Of a stretch of DNA of 64,000 nt, positions 19,840 to 25,629 are shown piece by piece. Each line of letters opens with the position of its first letter. Positions within the stretch are counted from its first letter, which is position 1. A program made the translations under genes and the position numbers. This DNA is from Pseudomonas paeninsulae (lineage in GTDB: Bacteria > Pseudomonadota > Gammaproteobacteria > Pseudomonadales > Pseudomonadaceae). The DNA lies in NCBI RefSeq assembly GCF_035621475.1, contig NZ_CP141799.1, positions 4,266,501 through 4,330,500 of the forward strand. Reading direction: 5' to 3'. Under the pieces are notes generated by a model. That model saw nothing but the letters and a program-made list of their open reading frames with translations, had not been told where the DNA came from and made no database searches.

Positions 19840-20023
19840 GGTGGATTAGCCGCGTAGCGGCGTAATCCGCCGCGGGCCGCGCCACGACGGTGCGACCATG
19901 CCTGGATCGCGGTAAACGGCGCAAGCGCCTGCGGCGATTCCACACTACGATCGGCGCGCCGTCATACCGTGATTGTAAATTCGCAACCCGTAGGATGGAG
20001 TAGCCGCCCAGCGGCGTAATCTG
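19840..20023. repeat. Two copies of a GGATTAGCCGCG...CGGCGTAATCC palindrome
   Basis: GGTGGATTAGCCGCG with a mirrored CGGCGTAATCCGCCG sits at 19840-19872, and a diverged copy at about 19988-20023. A third, inverted copy is at 31935-31975. Each is a short hairpin-forming element in intergenic DNA. Confidence 0.75.
19908..19938 (+). repeat. Left copy of a 31-bp direct repeat flanking the RHH/RelE module
   Basis: The sequence beginning CGCGGTAAACGGCGCAAG matches 20703-20733 at 29 of 31 positions by eye. The two copies bracket the antitoxin-toxin pair at 20126-20642. Confidence 0.75.
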
Positions 20024-20125
20024 TCGAACCACGCAATGACAGCTCGTCACAACCTAGCTCATGACTCATGCCCAAGATCGCTTATGTGCTAGCTTGTACA
20101 CATGCAAGCACAAGCTGGAGTCAAC

Positions 20126-20368
20126 ATGTCCACCACAATGACCATCCGCCTGGAAGAAGACACCAAAGCTCGCCTGGATGCTCTGGCCAGTTCGACGAAC
20201 AGAAGCAGGTCTTTTCTTGCCGCCGAAGCCATTCGCGAGTACATCGAGCTGAACGAATGGCAGGTCAGGGAAATACAAACTGCACTGAATGAAGCCGATA
20301 ACGGTGACTTCGCAAGCCCCGGCGAAGTAGAAGCCCTGCGCGACAAGTGGAGCGTGAATGCAGATTAA
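20126..20368 (+). CDS. Ribbon-helix-helix antitoxin (RelB/ParD-like)
   Basis: An 80-residue DNA-binding antitoxin. Its N-terminus, TTMTIRLEEDTKARLDALA, is a typical RHH strand and first helix, followed by RSRSFLAAEAIREYIELNEW and an acidic tail that would wrap the toxin. The ATG at 20126 follows GGAG by 5 nt; the upstream in-frame ATG at 20102 lacks such a site. The stop lies inside the toxin start region (11-nt overlap), so translation is probably coupled. It likely represses its own promoter. Confidence 0.88.
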   Translation: MSTTMTIRLEEDTKARLDALASSTNRSRSFLAAEAIREYIELNEWQVREIQTALNEADNGDFASPGEVEALRDKWSVNAD

Positions 20369-20642
20369 GTGGCTACGGACGGCCCTGCGCAATCTCGACG
20401 ACGAAATCGCCTTCATTGCAGTTGAAGACCCCCAAACAGCACAGCGAACCGCGTCACGAATCCTTGCCGCCGTAGCCCTGCTTGAAACACAACCAGGGCT
20501 TGGGCGCCCCGGCCGAATTCCCGGCACCCGTGAGTTGCTGGTGCCGGACTCTCGCTACCTGATCCCCTATCGCGTCAACCTCCAGGCGGTAGAAATCCTG
20601 CGGGTATTCCATACCTCACGAAGCCTTCCGCAACGTTGGTAG
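20358..20642 (+). CDS. RelE/ParE-superfamily toxin
   Basis: A 94-residue toxin of the RelE/ParE fold, starting MQIKWLRTALRNLDDEIAFI. The C-terminal half holds the family core GRPGRIPGTRELLVPDSRY-LIPYRV and EILRVFHTSR. It overlaps the upstream RHH antitoxin by 11 nt. From sequence alone I cannot say whether it acts as a ribosome-dependent RNase (RelE) or on gyrase (ParE); the RHH partner and the VFHTSR-type C-terminus are compatible with ParE-like members. Confidence 0.88.
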   Translation: MQIKWLRTALRNLDDEIAFIAVEDPQTAQRTASRILAAVALLETQPGLGRPGRIPGTRELLVPDSRYLIPYRVNLQAVEILRVFHTSRSLPQRW

Positions 20643-20702
20643 GGGCGGTACGATTCCTACGATCTCGTGCCAGGTCGTCGCCCGCAGGGTGCGCCGCGCA
20701 AC

Positions 20703-20733
20703 CGCGGTAAACGGCGCAAGCGTCTGCGGCGAC
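20703..20733 (+). repeat. Right copy of the 31-bp direct repeat
   Basis: Pairs with 19908-19938 around the RHH/RelE module and begins 61 nt after the toxin stop. A shorter related fragment (CTGCGGCGACTTAACACTACGAT) recurs at about 21051. Confidence 0.72.
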
Positions 20734-20832
20734 TTTGATCGCTCCCACGTCGAGGCGTCGAACCGTCCGCGTGGGCATGCAGCCCGAGACGCTCCGCGTC
20801 TCAGCACGACGGACGCAGAGCGTCCACGGCAG

Positions 20833-20857
20833 GGTTACCACGCAGAGCATGGGAACC
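20833..20857. repeat. GGTTACCACGCAGAGCATGGGAACC-type hairpin repeat
   Basis: A 25-bp dispersed element beginning GGTTACCACGCAGAGCA. Related copies lie at 47826-47860 (perfect hairpin) and at about 51526-51551. Here it abuts the surviving part of a HigA-like gene and supplies its apparent ATG. Just upstream lie GACGCTCCGCGTC-type hairpins (about 20789-20825). Confidence 0.75.
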
Positions 20858-20992
20858 ATCGGGAACCGAGTCTATGAGGTGCTCAACGGCAAGCGGGCGC
20901 TAACGCTGCCGATGATCTGGAAGCTGCACGATATGTTTGGCATCCCGGCGGAAAGCTTGATCCAGCCGTACCGGCATATAGCCAACCACTGA
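20849..20992 (+). pseudogene. C-terminal remnant of a HigA-like (XRE) antitoxin
   Basis: A 47-codon frame reading GNRVYEVLNGKRALTLPMIWK followed by LHDMFGIPAESLIQPY. This matches the second half of the helix-turn-helix and the C-terminus typical of HigA-type antitoxins (EVLNGKRxLTxxMIRKLH, then GIPAExLI). The N-terminal half and any HigB toxin are absent. The break coincides with a dispersed repeat whose GAGCATGGGAACC provides the ATG. Probably not functional. Confidence 0.75.
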
Positions 20993-21096
20993 CCGCGGGA
21001 ATAAACCGTGGTCTGACCCCAGCTTTCCACCGACAAACCATGGCGCACTGTCTGCGGCGACTTAACACTACGATCCGTATGCATCGTTGCGCGAAT

Positions 21097-21114
21097 CAAT
21101 ACGGTATCGTATTG
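21097..21114. promoter_or_regulatory. Putative operator of hicAB
   Basis: A perfect inverted repeat, CAATACG-gtat-CGTATTG, ends 7 nt before the hicA start codon. HicB antitoxins commonly autoregulate through short palindromes at this position, so this is the likely operator. Inferred from symmetry and position only. Confidence 0.6.
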
Positions 21115-21121
21115 TAATACC

Positions 21122-21376
21122 ATGAATAACAAACAGCTCAGCACCCTCAAAGCCATCTTCGCCAAGCCGGTGCCGAGCACACTTGAATGGACGCGCATCG
21201 AGTCGTTATTTATCGCAGCGGGAGCCCGAACCATAGAAGGCAATGGTTCGCGAGTACGCTTCGAGCTTAATGGCGTGATCGTCACCTTCCATCGCCCCCA
21301 TCCAGACAAGGAGGCCAAGCCCTACCAGGTTCGCGATGCGCGGACCTTCCTTGAGCAAGCAGGAGTTACCCCATGA
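21122..21376 (+). CDS. hicA: HicA-family toxin
   Basis: An 84-residue protein of the HicA mRNA-interferase family (double-stranded-RNA-binding-like fold). Recognisable are STLEWTRIESLFIAAGA, EGNGSRVRFELNGVIVTFHRPHP and the C-terminal YQVRDARTFLEQAGV. The classical catalytic GSHH is replaced by GSRVRF; this belongs to a HicA subgroup with a later HRPHP. Whether that subgroup uses another His is not visible here. It overlaps hicB by 4 nt (ATGA). Confidence 0.9.
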   Translation: MNNKQLSTLKAIFAKPVPSTLEWTRIESLFIAAGARTIEGNGSRVRFELNGVIVTFHRPHPDKEAKPYQVRDARTFLEQAGVTP

Positions 21377-21705
21377 GCGTGATGAACTACAAAGGCTATG
21401 CCGCCCGCATCGACTACAGCGAAGAGGACGGCGTATTCGTCGGTCATATCGCCGGAATCCGCGATGTTGTGGGCTTTCATGGCGAGTCCGTGCATGAGCT
21501 TCGCACGGCATTCGAAGAGGCCGTGAACGACTACCTCGAAACCTGCGCCACGCTTGGCCGCGCCCCGCAAAAGCCCTACTCCGGCAAGCTCAGTCTGCGC
21601 CTGGAGCCAGAACTGCACGCCACCGTTGCCATGAAGGCTGAATTGGCCCACAAGAGCATCAACCAGTGGGTAGCCGACGTAATCAGCCGCGAGGCGCACG
21701 CCTAA
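21373..21705 (+). CDS. hicB: HicB-family antitoxin
   Basis: A 110-residue antitoxin. The N-terminal partial RNase H-like domain (YKGYAARIDYSEEDGVFVGHI, then VVGFHGESVHELRTAFEEAV) neutralises HicA. A C-terminal RHH-like segment (LRLEPELHATVAMKAEL, then INQWVADVI) should bind DNA. The order toxin then antitoxin with an ATGA overlap is the standard hicAB arrangement. The palindrome at 21097-21114 is a candidate target. Confidence 0.92.
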   Translation: MSVMNYKGYAARIDYSEEDGVFVGHIAGIRDVVGFHGESVHELRTAFEEAVNDYLETCATLGRAPQKPYSGKLSLRLEPELHATVAMKAELAHKSINQWVADVISREAHA

Positions 21706-21712
21706 CCATCAC

Positions 21713-21800
21713 AATGATCTGCGGCAAACCAATAACCCGGCGCTTTTGCAGCCACTCGATGGGTATCGCTGCGCTCAACGCCATCCTACGGGGGCCGCCA
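21713..21800 (+). repeat. GATGGGTATCGCT family repeat with linker
   Basis: A forward copy, CGATGGGTATCGCTGCGCTC, starts at 21757. It is preceded by the family linker (GATCTGCGGCAAACCAATAA at about 21717) and followed by CATCCTACGG and a second CATCCTACA end. It sits between hicB and the 3' end of the ABC ATPase gene. Confidence 0.8.
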
Positions 21801-21834
21801 TCCTACAAAGAGTCGAACACGACGGATCGCAGGG

Positions 21835-22788
21835 TTATGCCGGCACTTTGCTTGGCGGTAATGGCTCGGGGGTAGGCTGGGGTTGGGGTTTGCGGGCGGC
21901 GTCGTCGAGGATTTTGAAGAAGACGCTTTCCAGCGATACCGCGGGTTTTACCGCCAGCAGGTGGCCGCCGGTCTGGTTGAGTTGGGCGATGAAGGCCGGC
22001 AGCGCGGCCTGGGTCAGTTCGCATTCGAACTCGCGGTCGCGCAATTGGCGGGCGCCGGGCTGGATGGCGTGTTCGGCATTGAAGCGCACCAGCAGGTAAT
22101 CGGCGCGTTCGGCCGCCAGTTCGCGCGGCGAGCGCACGGTCAGCAGTTCGCCCTGGTTGATGAAGCCGAAGCGGTCGGCGATGCGTTCGACGTCGTGCAG
22201 CACATGGGAGGTGAAGAAGATCGCGCCGCCCTGGTTTTTGTATTCGTTGAGGATATCCACCACATCCTTGCGCCCGACCGGGTCGAGGCCGGACAGCGGC
22301 TCATCGAGCACCAGCAATTTGGGCTGCACCACCATGGCATGGGCCAGCGCCACGCGCTGTACCGTGCCCTTGGACAGTTCGCGGATGCGCCGATTGGCCG
22401 TCGCTTCGATGGAAAAGCGCTCCAGCCAGTGCAGGCACCAGGCTTTCTCGTCCGCCCGGCGGATGCCGTACATGGACAAGCCCATACGCAGGATTTCCAG
22501 CGGGGTGAACTGTTCGTACAGCGCCGGGGCTTCCGGCACATAGGCCACGCCCTGGCGCGCCTCGGCCTGGCGCGCACAGGTGCCGTACAGGCTGACCCGG
22601 CCCTGGTAATCATTGATGATGTCGAGCATGACCTTGATGGTGGTCGACTTGCCGGCGCCATTCGGCCCAACGAAGCCGAACACCTCGCCCTCGGCCAGGC
22701 TGAAGCTGACCTCGCGCAGCGCCTGCACCGGCTTGCCCTTGACGCGAAAGGTCTGGCTGACGCCATGAAACTCCAGTGCAGCACTCAC
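21835..22788 (-). CDS. ABC transporter ATP-binding protein next to the pilin locus (PilH-like position)
   Basis: A 317-residue ATPase. Walker A GPNGAGKST spans residues 41-49; the signature is LSKGTVQR in place of LSGGQ; Walker B and D-loop are LLVLDEPLSGLDP; the switch His is in FFTSHVLHDVER. The C-terminus extends about 90 residues past the core, ending in a Pro-rich tail, as in many ABC-2 type exporters. It overlaps the preceding gene by 4 nt and is last of a three-gene operon (permease, periplasmic protein, ATPase). Lying beside the pilin genes, it resembles the Myxococcus pilGHI layout; that link is inference. Confidence 0.88.
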   Translation of the reverse strand: MSAALEFHGVSQTFRVKGKPVQALREVSFSLAEGEVFGFVGPNGAGKSTTIKVMLDIINDYQGRVSLYGTCARQAEARQGVAYVPEAPALYEQFTPLEILRMGLSMYGIRRADEKAWCLHWLERFSIEATANRRIRELSKGTVQRVALAHAMVVQPKLLVLDEPLSGLDPVGRKDVVDILNEYKNQGGAIFFTSHVLHDVERIADRFGFINQGELLTVRSPRELAAERADYLLVRFNAEHAIQPGARQLRDREFECELTQAALPAFIAQLNQTGGHLLAVKPAVSLESVFFKILDDAARKPQPQPTPEPLPPSKVPA

Positions 22789-23633
22789 GACTGATCCTCC
22801 ATGCCGGCGATCTTCAATTTCTTCAAGATGATGCGCCCCTCGCGCAGTTCATAGCCGAGCCTGAGCGGGTCATCCGGCAAGGCTGGCAAAAAACCGGATT
22901 CGACCAGCTGCTGCAGATTTTCCAGCGCGCCGTTGTTGCGCTCGAAACGGCGCTGCGCCTCGCGCAGGGCGACCAGGCCTTGCAGCCGAACGACGCGCTT
23001 GTCGAGCATATCGCGTAGCTTGGGATCGCTGGCGGCGTCGCGCTGCTGCTGCAGGTAATTCAGGGCCAGCTTCTCATCGACGAAGGTTTCCGCCTGCAGC
23101 ATAACCGCCAATTTACGCAGGCCCGCGGCATTCTCCGGCGAGCGCTGCGCGCCCAGCTCGAGGATGCGCTGCGCCTCGGCGATATCGCGCTGGAAGAACG
23201 CCAGGTTGATGCCATAGAAGAAAGCCGGAACGAAATCCCAGGTCCGGCACTGCACCGCCGCGCGCAGCACCTGATTGCCCTCGCTGACCGCGCCGCCCCA
23301 GGTGAGCAGGCCGTTGGCCAGGTAATAGTTGTCTTCATGGCAGGCATTCAACTGCGCGGCCACCTGCTGGGCACGAATCAGGTATTGGGTATCGCTCTGC
23401 CCCTCCTGCATGCCGGTGGCGGCCAGGCGCATGGTTTCCAGGTCGGCGGCGAGAAAACGATCGCCGCCATACAGCGCCAACAGAATGGGCGCGGCGATCA
23501 CCACCCGATCCTGCACCTGCGGTTGCTCGACCGGCAACGGCTGCTGGGCGCGCCAGAAGGCGATGCCGGCAAAGGCGGCAAAACCCAGCAGGGCCAGCAA
23601 AAGGGGAACGTAGCGGCTGCGCATATCAGGCAA
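22785..23633 (-). CDS. Membrane-anchored helical-repeat protein in ABC operon (PilG-like position)
   Basis: A 282-residue protein with an N-terminal signal anchor (YVPLLLALLGFAAFAGIAFW, residues about 8-27). The rest is probably periplasmic and reads as alpha-helical, TPR-like pairs (for example AEAQRILELGAQRSPENAAGL). Two Cys residues occur in the exported part (LNACHEDNYYL and VQCRTWDF) and could form a disulfide. It overlaps the permease gene upstream by 8 nt and the ATPase downstream by 4 nt, so the three products are probably made together. I do not recognise a named family. An adaptor for an ABC exporter is a reasonable guess. Confidence 0.72.
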   Translation of the reverse strand: MPDMRSRYVPLLLALLGFAAFAGIAFWRAQQPLPVEQPQVQDRVVIAAPILLALYGGDRFLAADLETMRLAATGMQEGQSDTQYLIRAQQVAAQLNACHEDNYYLANGLLTWGGAVSEGNQVLRAAVQCRTWDFVPAFFYGINLAFFQRDIAEAQRILELGAQRSPENAAGLRKLAVMLQAETFVDEKLALNYLQQQRDAASDPKLRDMLDKRVVRLQGLVALREAQRRFERNNGALENLQQLVESGFLPALPDDPLRLGYELREGRIILKKLKIAGMEDQS

Positions 23634-24435
23634 ACCGCTTGCGTTGCAACGCCCAGACCGCCAGCGCCAGCAGGGCGATTATATAGGCCAGACTGGAGAG
23701 CAGCAGCCAGGGCCAGTCGGCCGGCAGGAATTCCATCTTGCCGTACAGCGCGACCATACGCACATCCAGCGCGCCGAGATCCGGCAGCAGATAGCCAAGC
23801 AGACCAACGCCTGTGCGGTAGCTCTCTGCATCGCCAACCACTGAAGCGTCACGACTAAGCAGTTCGATAATGGCGGCAAACGAGCGCGCCACCAGCATAA
23901 AGCCGAAGGTGCCGATCAGGACGAAACTGGGGGTCGAGGCGACCACCGCCAGCAGACAGGCCAACGCGCTCAGCAGCAGCAGGTCCACCCCGATAAAGCC
24001 GATGGTGACCAGGTAGTGGTGATCCAGGGCTACCGGCGTGCCCTGTGCGTAGCCCTGGCCGACCAGCCAGACCAGCAGCGCCAGCAGCAGCGCCAGCAAC
24101 AGCAGCAGACCCAGGGTCAAAGCGGCAACCGCGAGAAAACGCCCCAGCAACAGGCTATGCCGCGGGCGTGGGTAGGTCAGGGTATTGAGGAAATAGCGCC
24201 GATCGAATTCGCGCGAGAGCAATTCCTGGGTCATCAGTACCAGCACCAGCGGCAGCAACAGGCGCATCACCGACAGGCCGACATCCAGTGCCACGGTGGC
24301 GGGCTGGCGACCGCTGAACTGGGCGGCCAACAGCGCGGCCAAGGCCAGCACCAGCAACGAACAACTCGCCAGCCATAGATAGCGGGCGCGCAAGGCCAAG
24401 CGAAGTCCGGTTAGAAAATCAGGGGAATACAGCAT
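23626..24435 (-). CDS. ABC-2 type transporter permease (PilI-like position)
   Basis: A 269-residue integral membrane protein with about six hydrophobic helices: residues near 23-41, 52-68, 100-127, 143-168, 172-195 and 240-262. The loop after helix 2 (LLSREFDRRYFLNTLTYPRPR) is typical of ABC-2 permeases. It is the first gene of the operon, starting 251 nt after the end of the pilin-partner gene on the same strand. It may be transcribed with the pilin genes if the hairpin at 24646-24674 is leaky. Substrate unknown. Confidence 0.82.
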   Translation of the reverse strand: MLYSPDFLTGLRLALRARYLWLASCSLLVLALAALLAAQFSGRQPATVALDVGLSVMRLLLPLVLVLMTQELLSREFDRRYFLNTLTYPRPRHSLLLGRFLAVAALTLGLLLLLALLLALLVWLVGQGYAQGTPVALDHHYLVTIGFIGVDLLLLSALACLLAVVASTPSFVLIGTFGFMLVARSFAAIIELLSRDASVVGDAESYRTGVGLLGYLLPDLGALDVRMVALYGKMEFLPADWPWLLLSSLAYIIALLALAVWALQRKRFA

Positions 24436-24686
24436 AAGCGGCCATCAGGAATTTATTGGGAAATTTAAAAAGTCATAACACGGGGATTGCCCATTATTAA
24501 CTAGACGATAAAGAGGTGAAATCGGCTCTGACCCATTTACTCACTAACACCCAACACATCAGAACAAAAGCACTCAAAACCAATATAAGAAAACAACACT
24601 ACCAACCCACAAAAACCTGAGCAATACACCTTTATTTCCCGCACTCTGCAAGCCGAGACAAGCCCGACTTGCAGAAGCGAGCACTA
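24436..24686. other. AT-rich spacer between the pilin genes and the ABC operon
   Basis: 251 bp with visibly lower GC than the surrounding genes and A-rich on the plus strand. It holds the hairpin described at 24646-24674 and probably a promoter for the ABC operon. I see no open frame. Confidence 0.5.
24646..24674 (-). terminator. Hairpin downstream of the pilin operon
   Basis: An imperfect stem, CTGCAAGCCG/CCGACTTGCAG type, spans 24646-24674, 12 nt past the stop of the pilin-partner gene. No strong T run follows on the minus strand (GAGTGCGGGAAATAAAG), so it may attenuate rather than fully stop transcription. Confidence 0.5.
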
Positions 24687-25178
24687 TTACAAACCCGCAG
24701 CAGTAGCAACTTCAGTATTGACGTTGCCAGCTGCGGTGCAGGCCAACGCCTGAACGCCCTGAACCCGCCCACCACGGGAACTTGCAGCGTAGGTAACCCC
24801 GCCCTGCACGATCATGGATCCATCATTTGGACTTGTAGGGCTAGCCTTCACCGCACATCCTTGTGGGGGGACGTATGCGCCACCCGGAGCAGTCGCATCC
24901 CTTGGAACAGGGTCACAATCAACTGACACGCCTTGCTTGCGCCCATTCGGATGACAGGCCGCAACAGCGACAACGTTCAGAGCGGTATTACATGCATAGG
25001 AACCCTTCACACCAGACGAAAGATTCAAAACCACATCTTCACTCAACAGAGAGCAGCCCGCAGCAGCAACAGTTGTAATAACGCCATTGGCAGGAATCGC
25101 TGTCCCTGCGTTATCGGCAGCCATAACCCCTGCAGAAATACCAGCAGCCACCAGCAAAGCTAAAATATTCTTTGTCAT
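24687..25178 (-). CDS. Sec-exported six-cysteine protein paired with the short pilin (candidate split-pilin globular subunit)
   Basis: A 163-residue protein with a clear Sec signal peptide (MTKNILALLVAAGISAGVMA, cleavage before ADN). The mature part, about 143 residues, has six Cys (42, 63, 75, 88, 108, 147), enough for three disulfides, and is rich in Ala, Val, Gly and Thr, as pilin globular domains often are. It lacks a type III prepilin signal. The ATG follows GGAG by 8 nt. It starts 31 nt after the stop of the short pilin, so the two form one operon. Base composition is lower in GC than the pil genes, suggesting transfer. I infer that it supplies the globular part missing from the short pilin, as PilA-C does in Geobacter. 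I know no named family for it. Confidence 0.75.
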   Translation of the reverse strand: MTKNILALLVAAGISAGVMAADNAGTAIPANGVITTVAAAGCSLLSEDVVLNLSSGVKGSYACNTALNVVAVAACHPNGRKQGVSVDCDPVPRDATAPGGAYVPPQGCAVKASPTSPNDGSMIVQGGVTYAASSRGGRVQGVQALACTAAGNVNTEVATAAGL

Positions 25179-25209
25179 CTCACGATCTCCAAAACGAATC
25201 ATTTCAAGC

Positions 25210-25395
25210 TCAGCGTTGAGCCGAAGCCATAACTGTATAAATATTCTTAGCATCCACATTGGCTGTCGAATCGTTCGCCTTGGCGCGGTATTCGTTGAAC
25301 TGCGGAATAGCGATGGCAGCCAAAATACCGATAATCGCAACCACGATCATCAGTTCGATCAGGGTAAAACCTTTTTGTTTCTTGAGAGACTTCAT
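25210..25395 (-). CDS. Short type IV pilin with only the N-terminal helix (PilA-N-like)
   Basis: A 61-residue prepilin. The leader is MKSLKKQKG; cleavage before Phe gives [14 protein letters not shown] with Glu5, so it should be processed by PilD. The mature chain is 52 residues: after [11 protein letters not shown] it ends [10 protein letters not shown], with no beta-sheet domain and no disulfide loop. This is far shorter than Pseudomonas PilA (about 140-150) and resembles Geobacter PilA-N, with aromatic residues at 1, 24, 27 and 44. ATG 25395 follows AGGAG by 7 nt. A sigma-54 promoter lies upstream. It occupies the pilA place, divergent from pilB, so it is probably the major pilin. A truncated pseudogene is the alternative. 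Confidence 0.85.
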   Translation of the reverse strand: MKSLKKQKGFTLIELMIVVAIIGILAAIAIPQFNEYRAKANDSTANVDAKNIYTVMASAQR

Positions 25396-25442
25396 GGTCA
25401 AGCTCCTGTTGTGATTAAGGTCAGCGACCTGTGAGGGATAAA

Positions 25443-25457
25443 GCAGATGGCGTGCCA
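25443..25457 (-). promoter_or_regulatory. Sigma-54 promoter of the short pilin gene
   Basis: On the minus strand the sequence TGGCACGCCATCTGCT has GG and GC separated by exactly 10 nt, as required for the -24/-12 elements. It lies about 48 nt before the start codon. pilA in P. aeruginosa is an RpoN/PilR-dependent gene, and pilSR is present in this window, so PilR is the expected activator. Confidence 0.82.
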
Positions 25458-25531
25458 ACTCGACAGAACTCGCCGCGCCGGGGATTTTTTGCTAACCCGG
25501 AGCAAGTTATCGGCCTCCAACGGGGCAACAA

Positions 25532-25548
25532 CTGACGTTTTTTGTCAG
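25532..25548. promoter_or_regulatory. CTGAC/GTCAG inverted repeat between the pilin gene and pilB
   Basis: CTGAC at 25532-25536 and GTCAG at 25544-25548 are separated by a T-rich 7-nt spacer. The site lies about 75-90 nt upstream of the sigma-54 element, a typical enhancer distance, and contains a TTTGTC core. It may be a PilR binding site. Confidence 0.4.
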
Positions 25549-25629
25549 CGACAACTACCACACTTGGGCTTGGCGCGCGATTAGGCTATAAGTCAGCAGC
25601 ATCCGCCGCCCTTCGATTAGCAGGCTGTA

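Noticed and set aside
25210..25395. Short pilin as a simple truncated pilA pseudogene
   Set aside because: It has a good ribosome site, an intact leader and sigma-54 promoter, and the following gene has its own ribosome site and Sec signal. No leftover pilin globular domain is fused out of frame. Kept as an alternative only.
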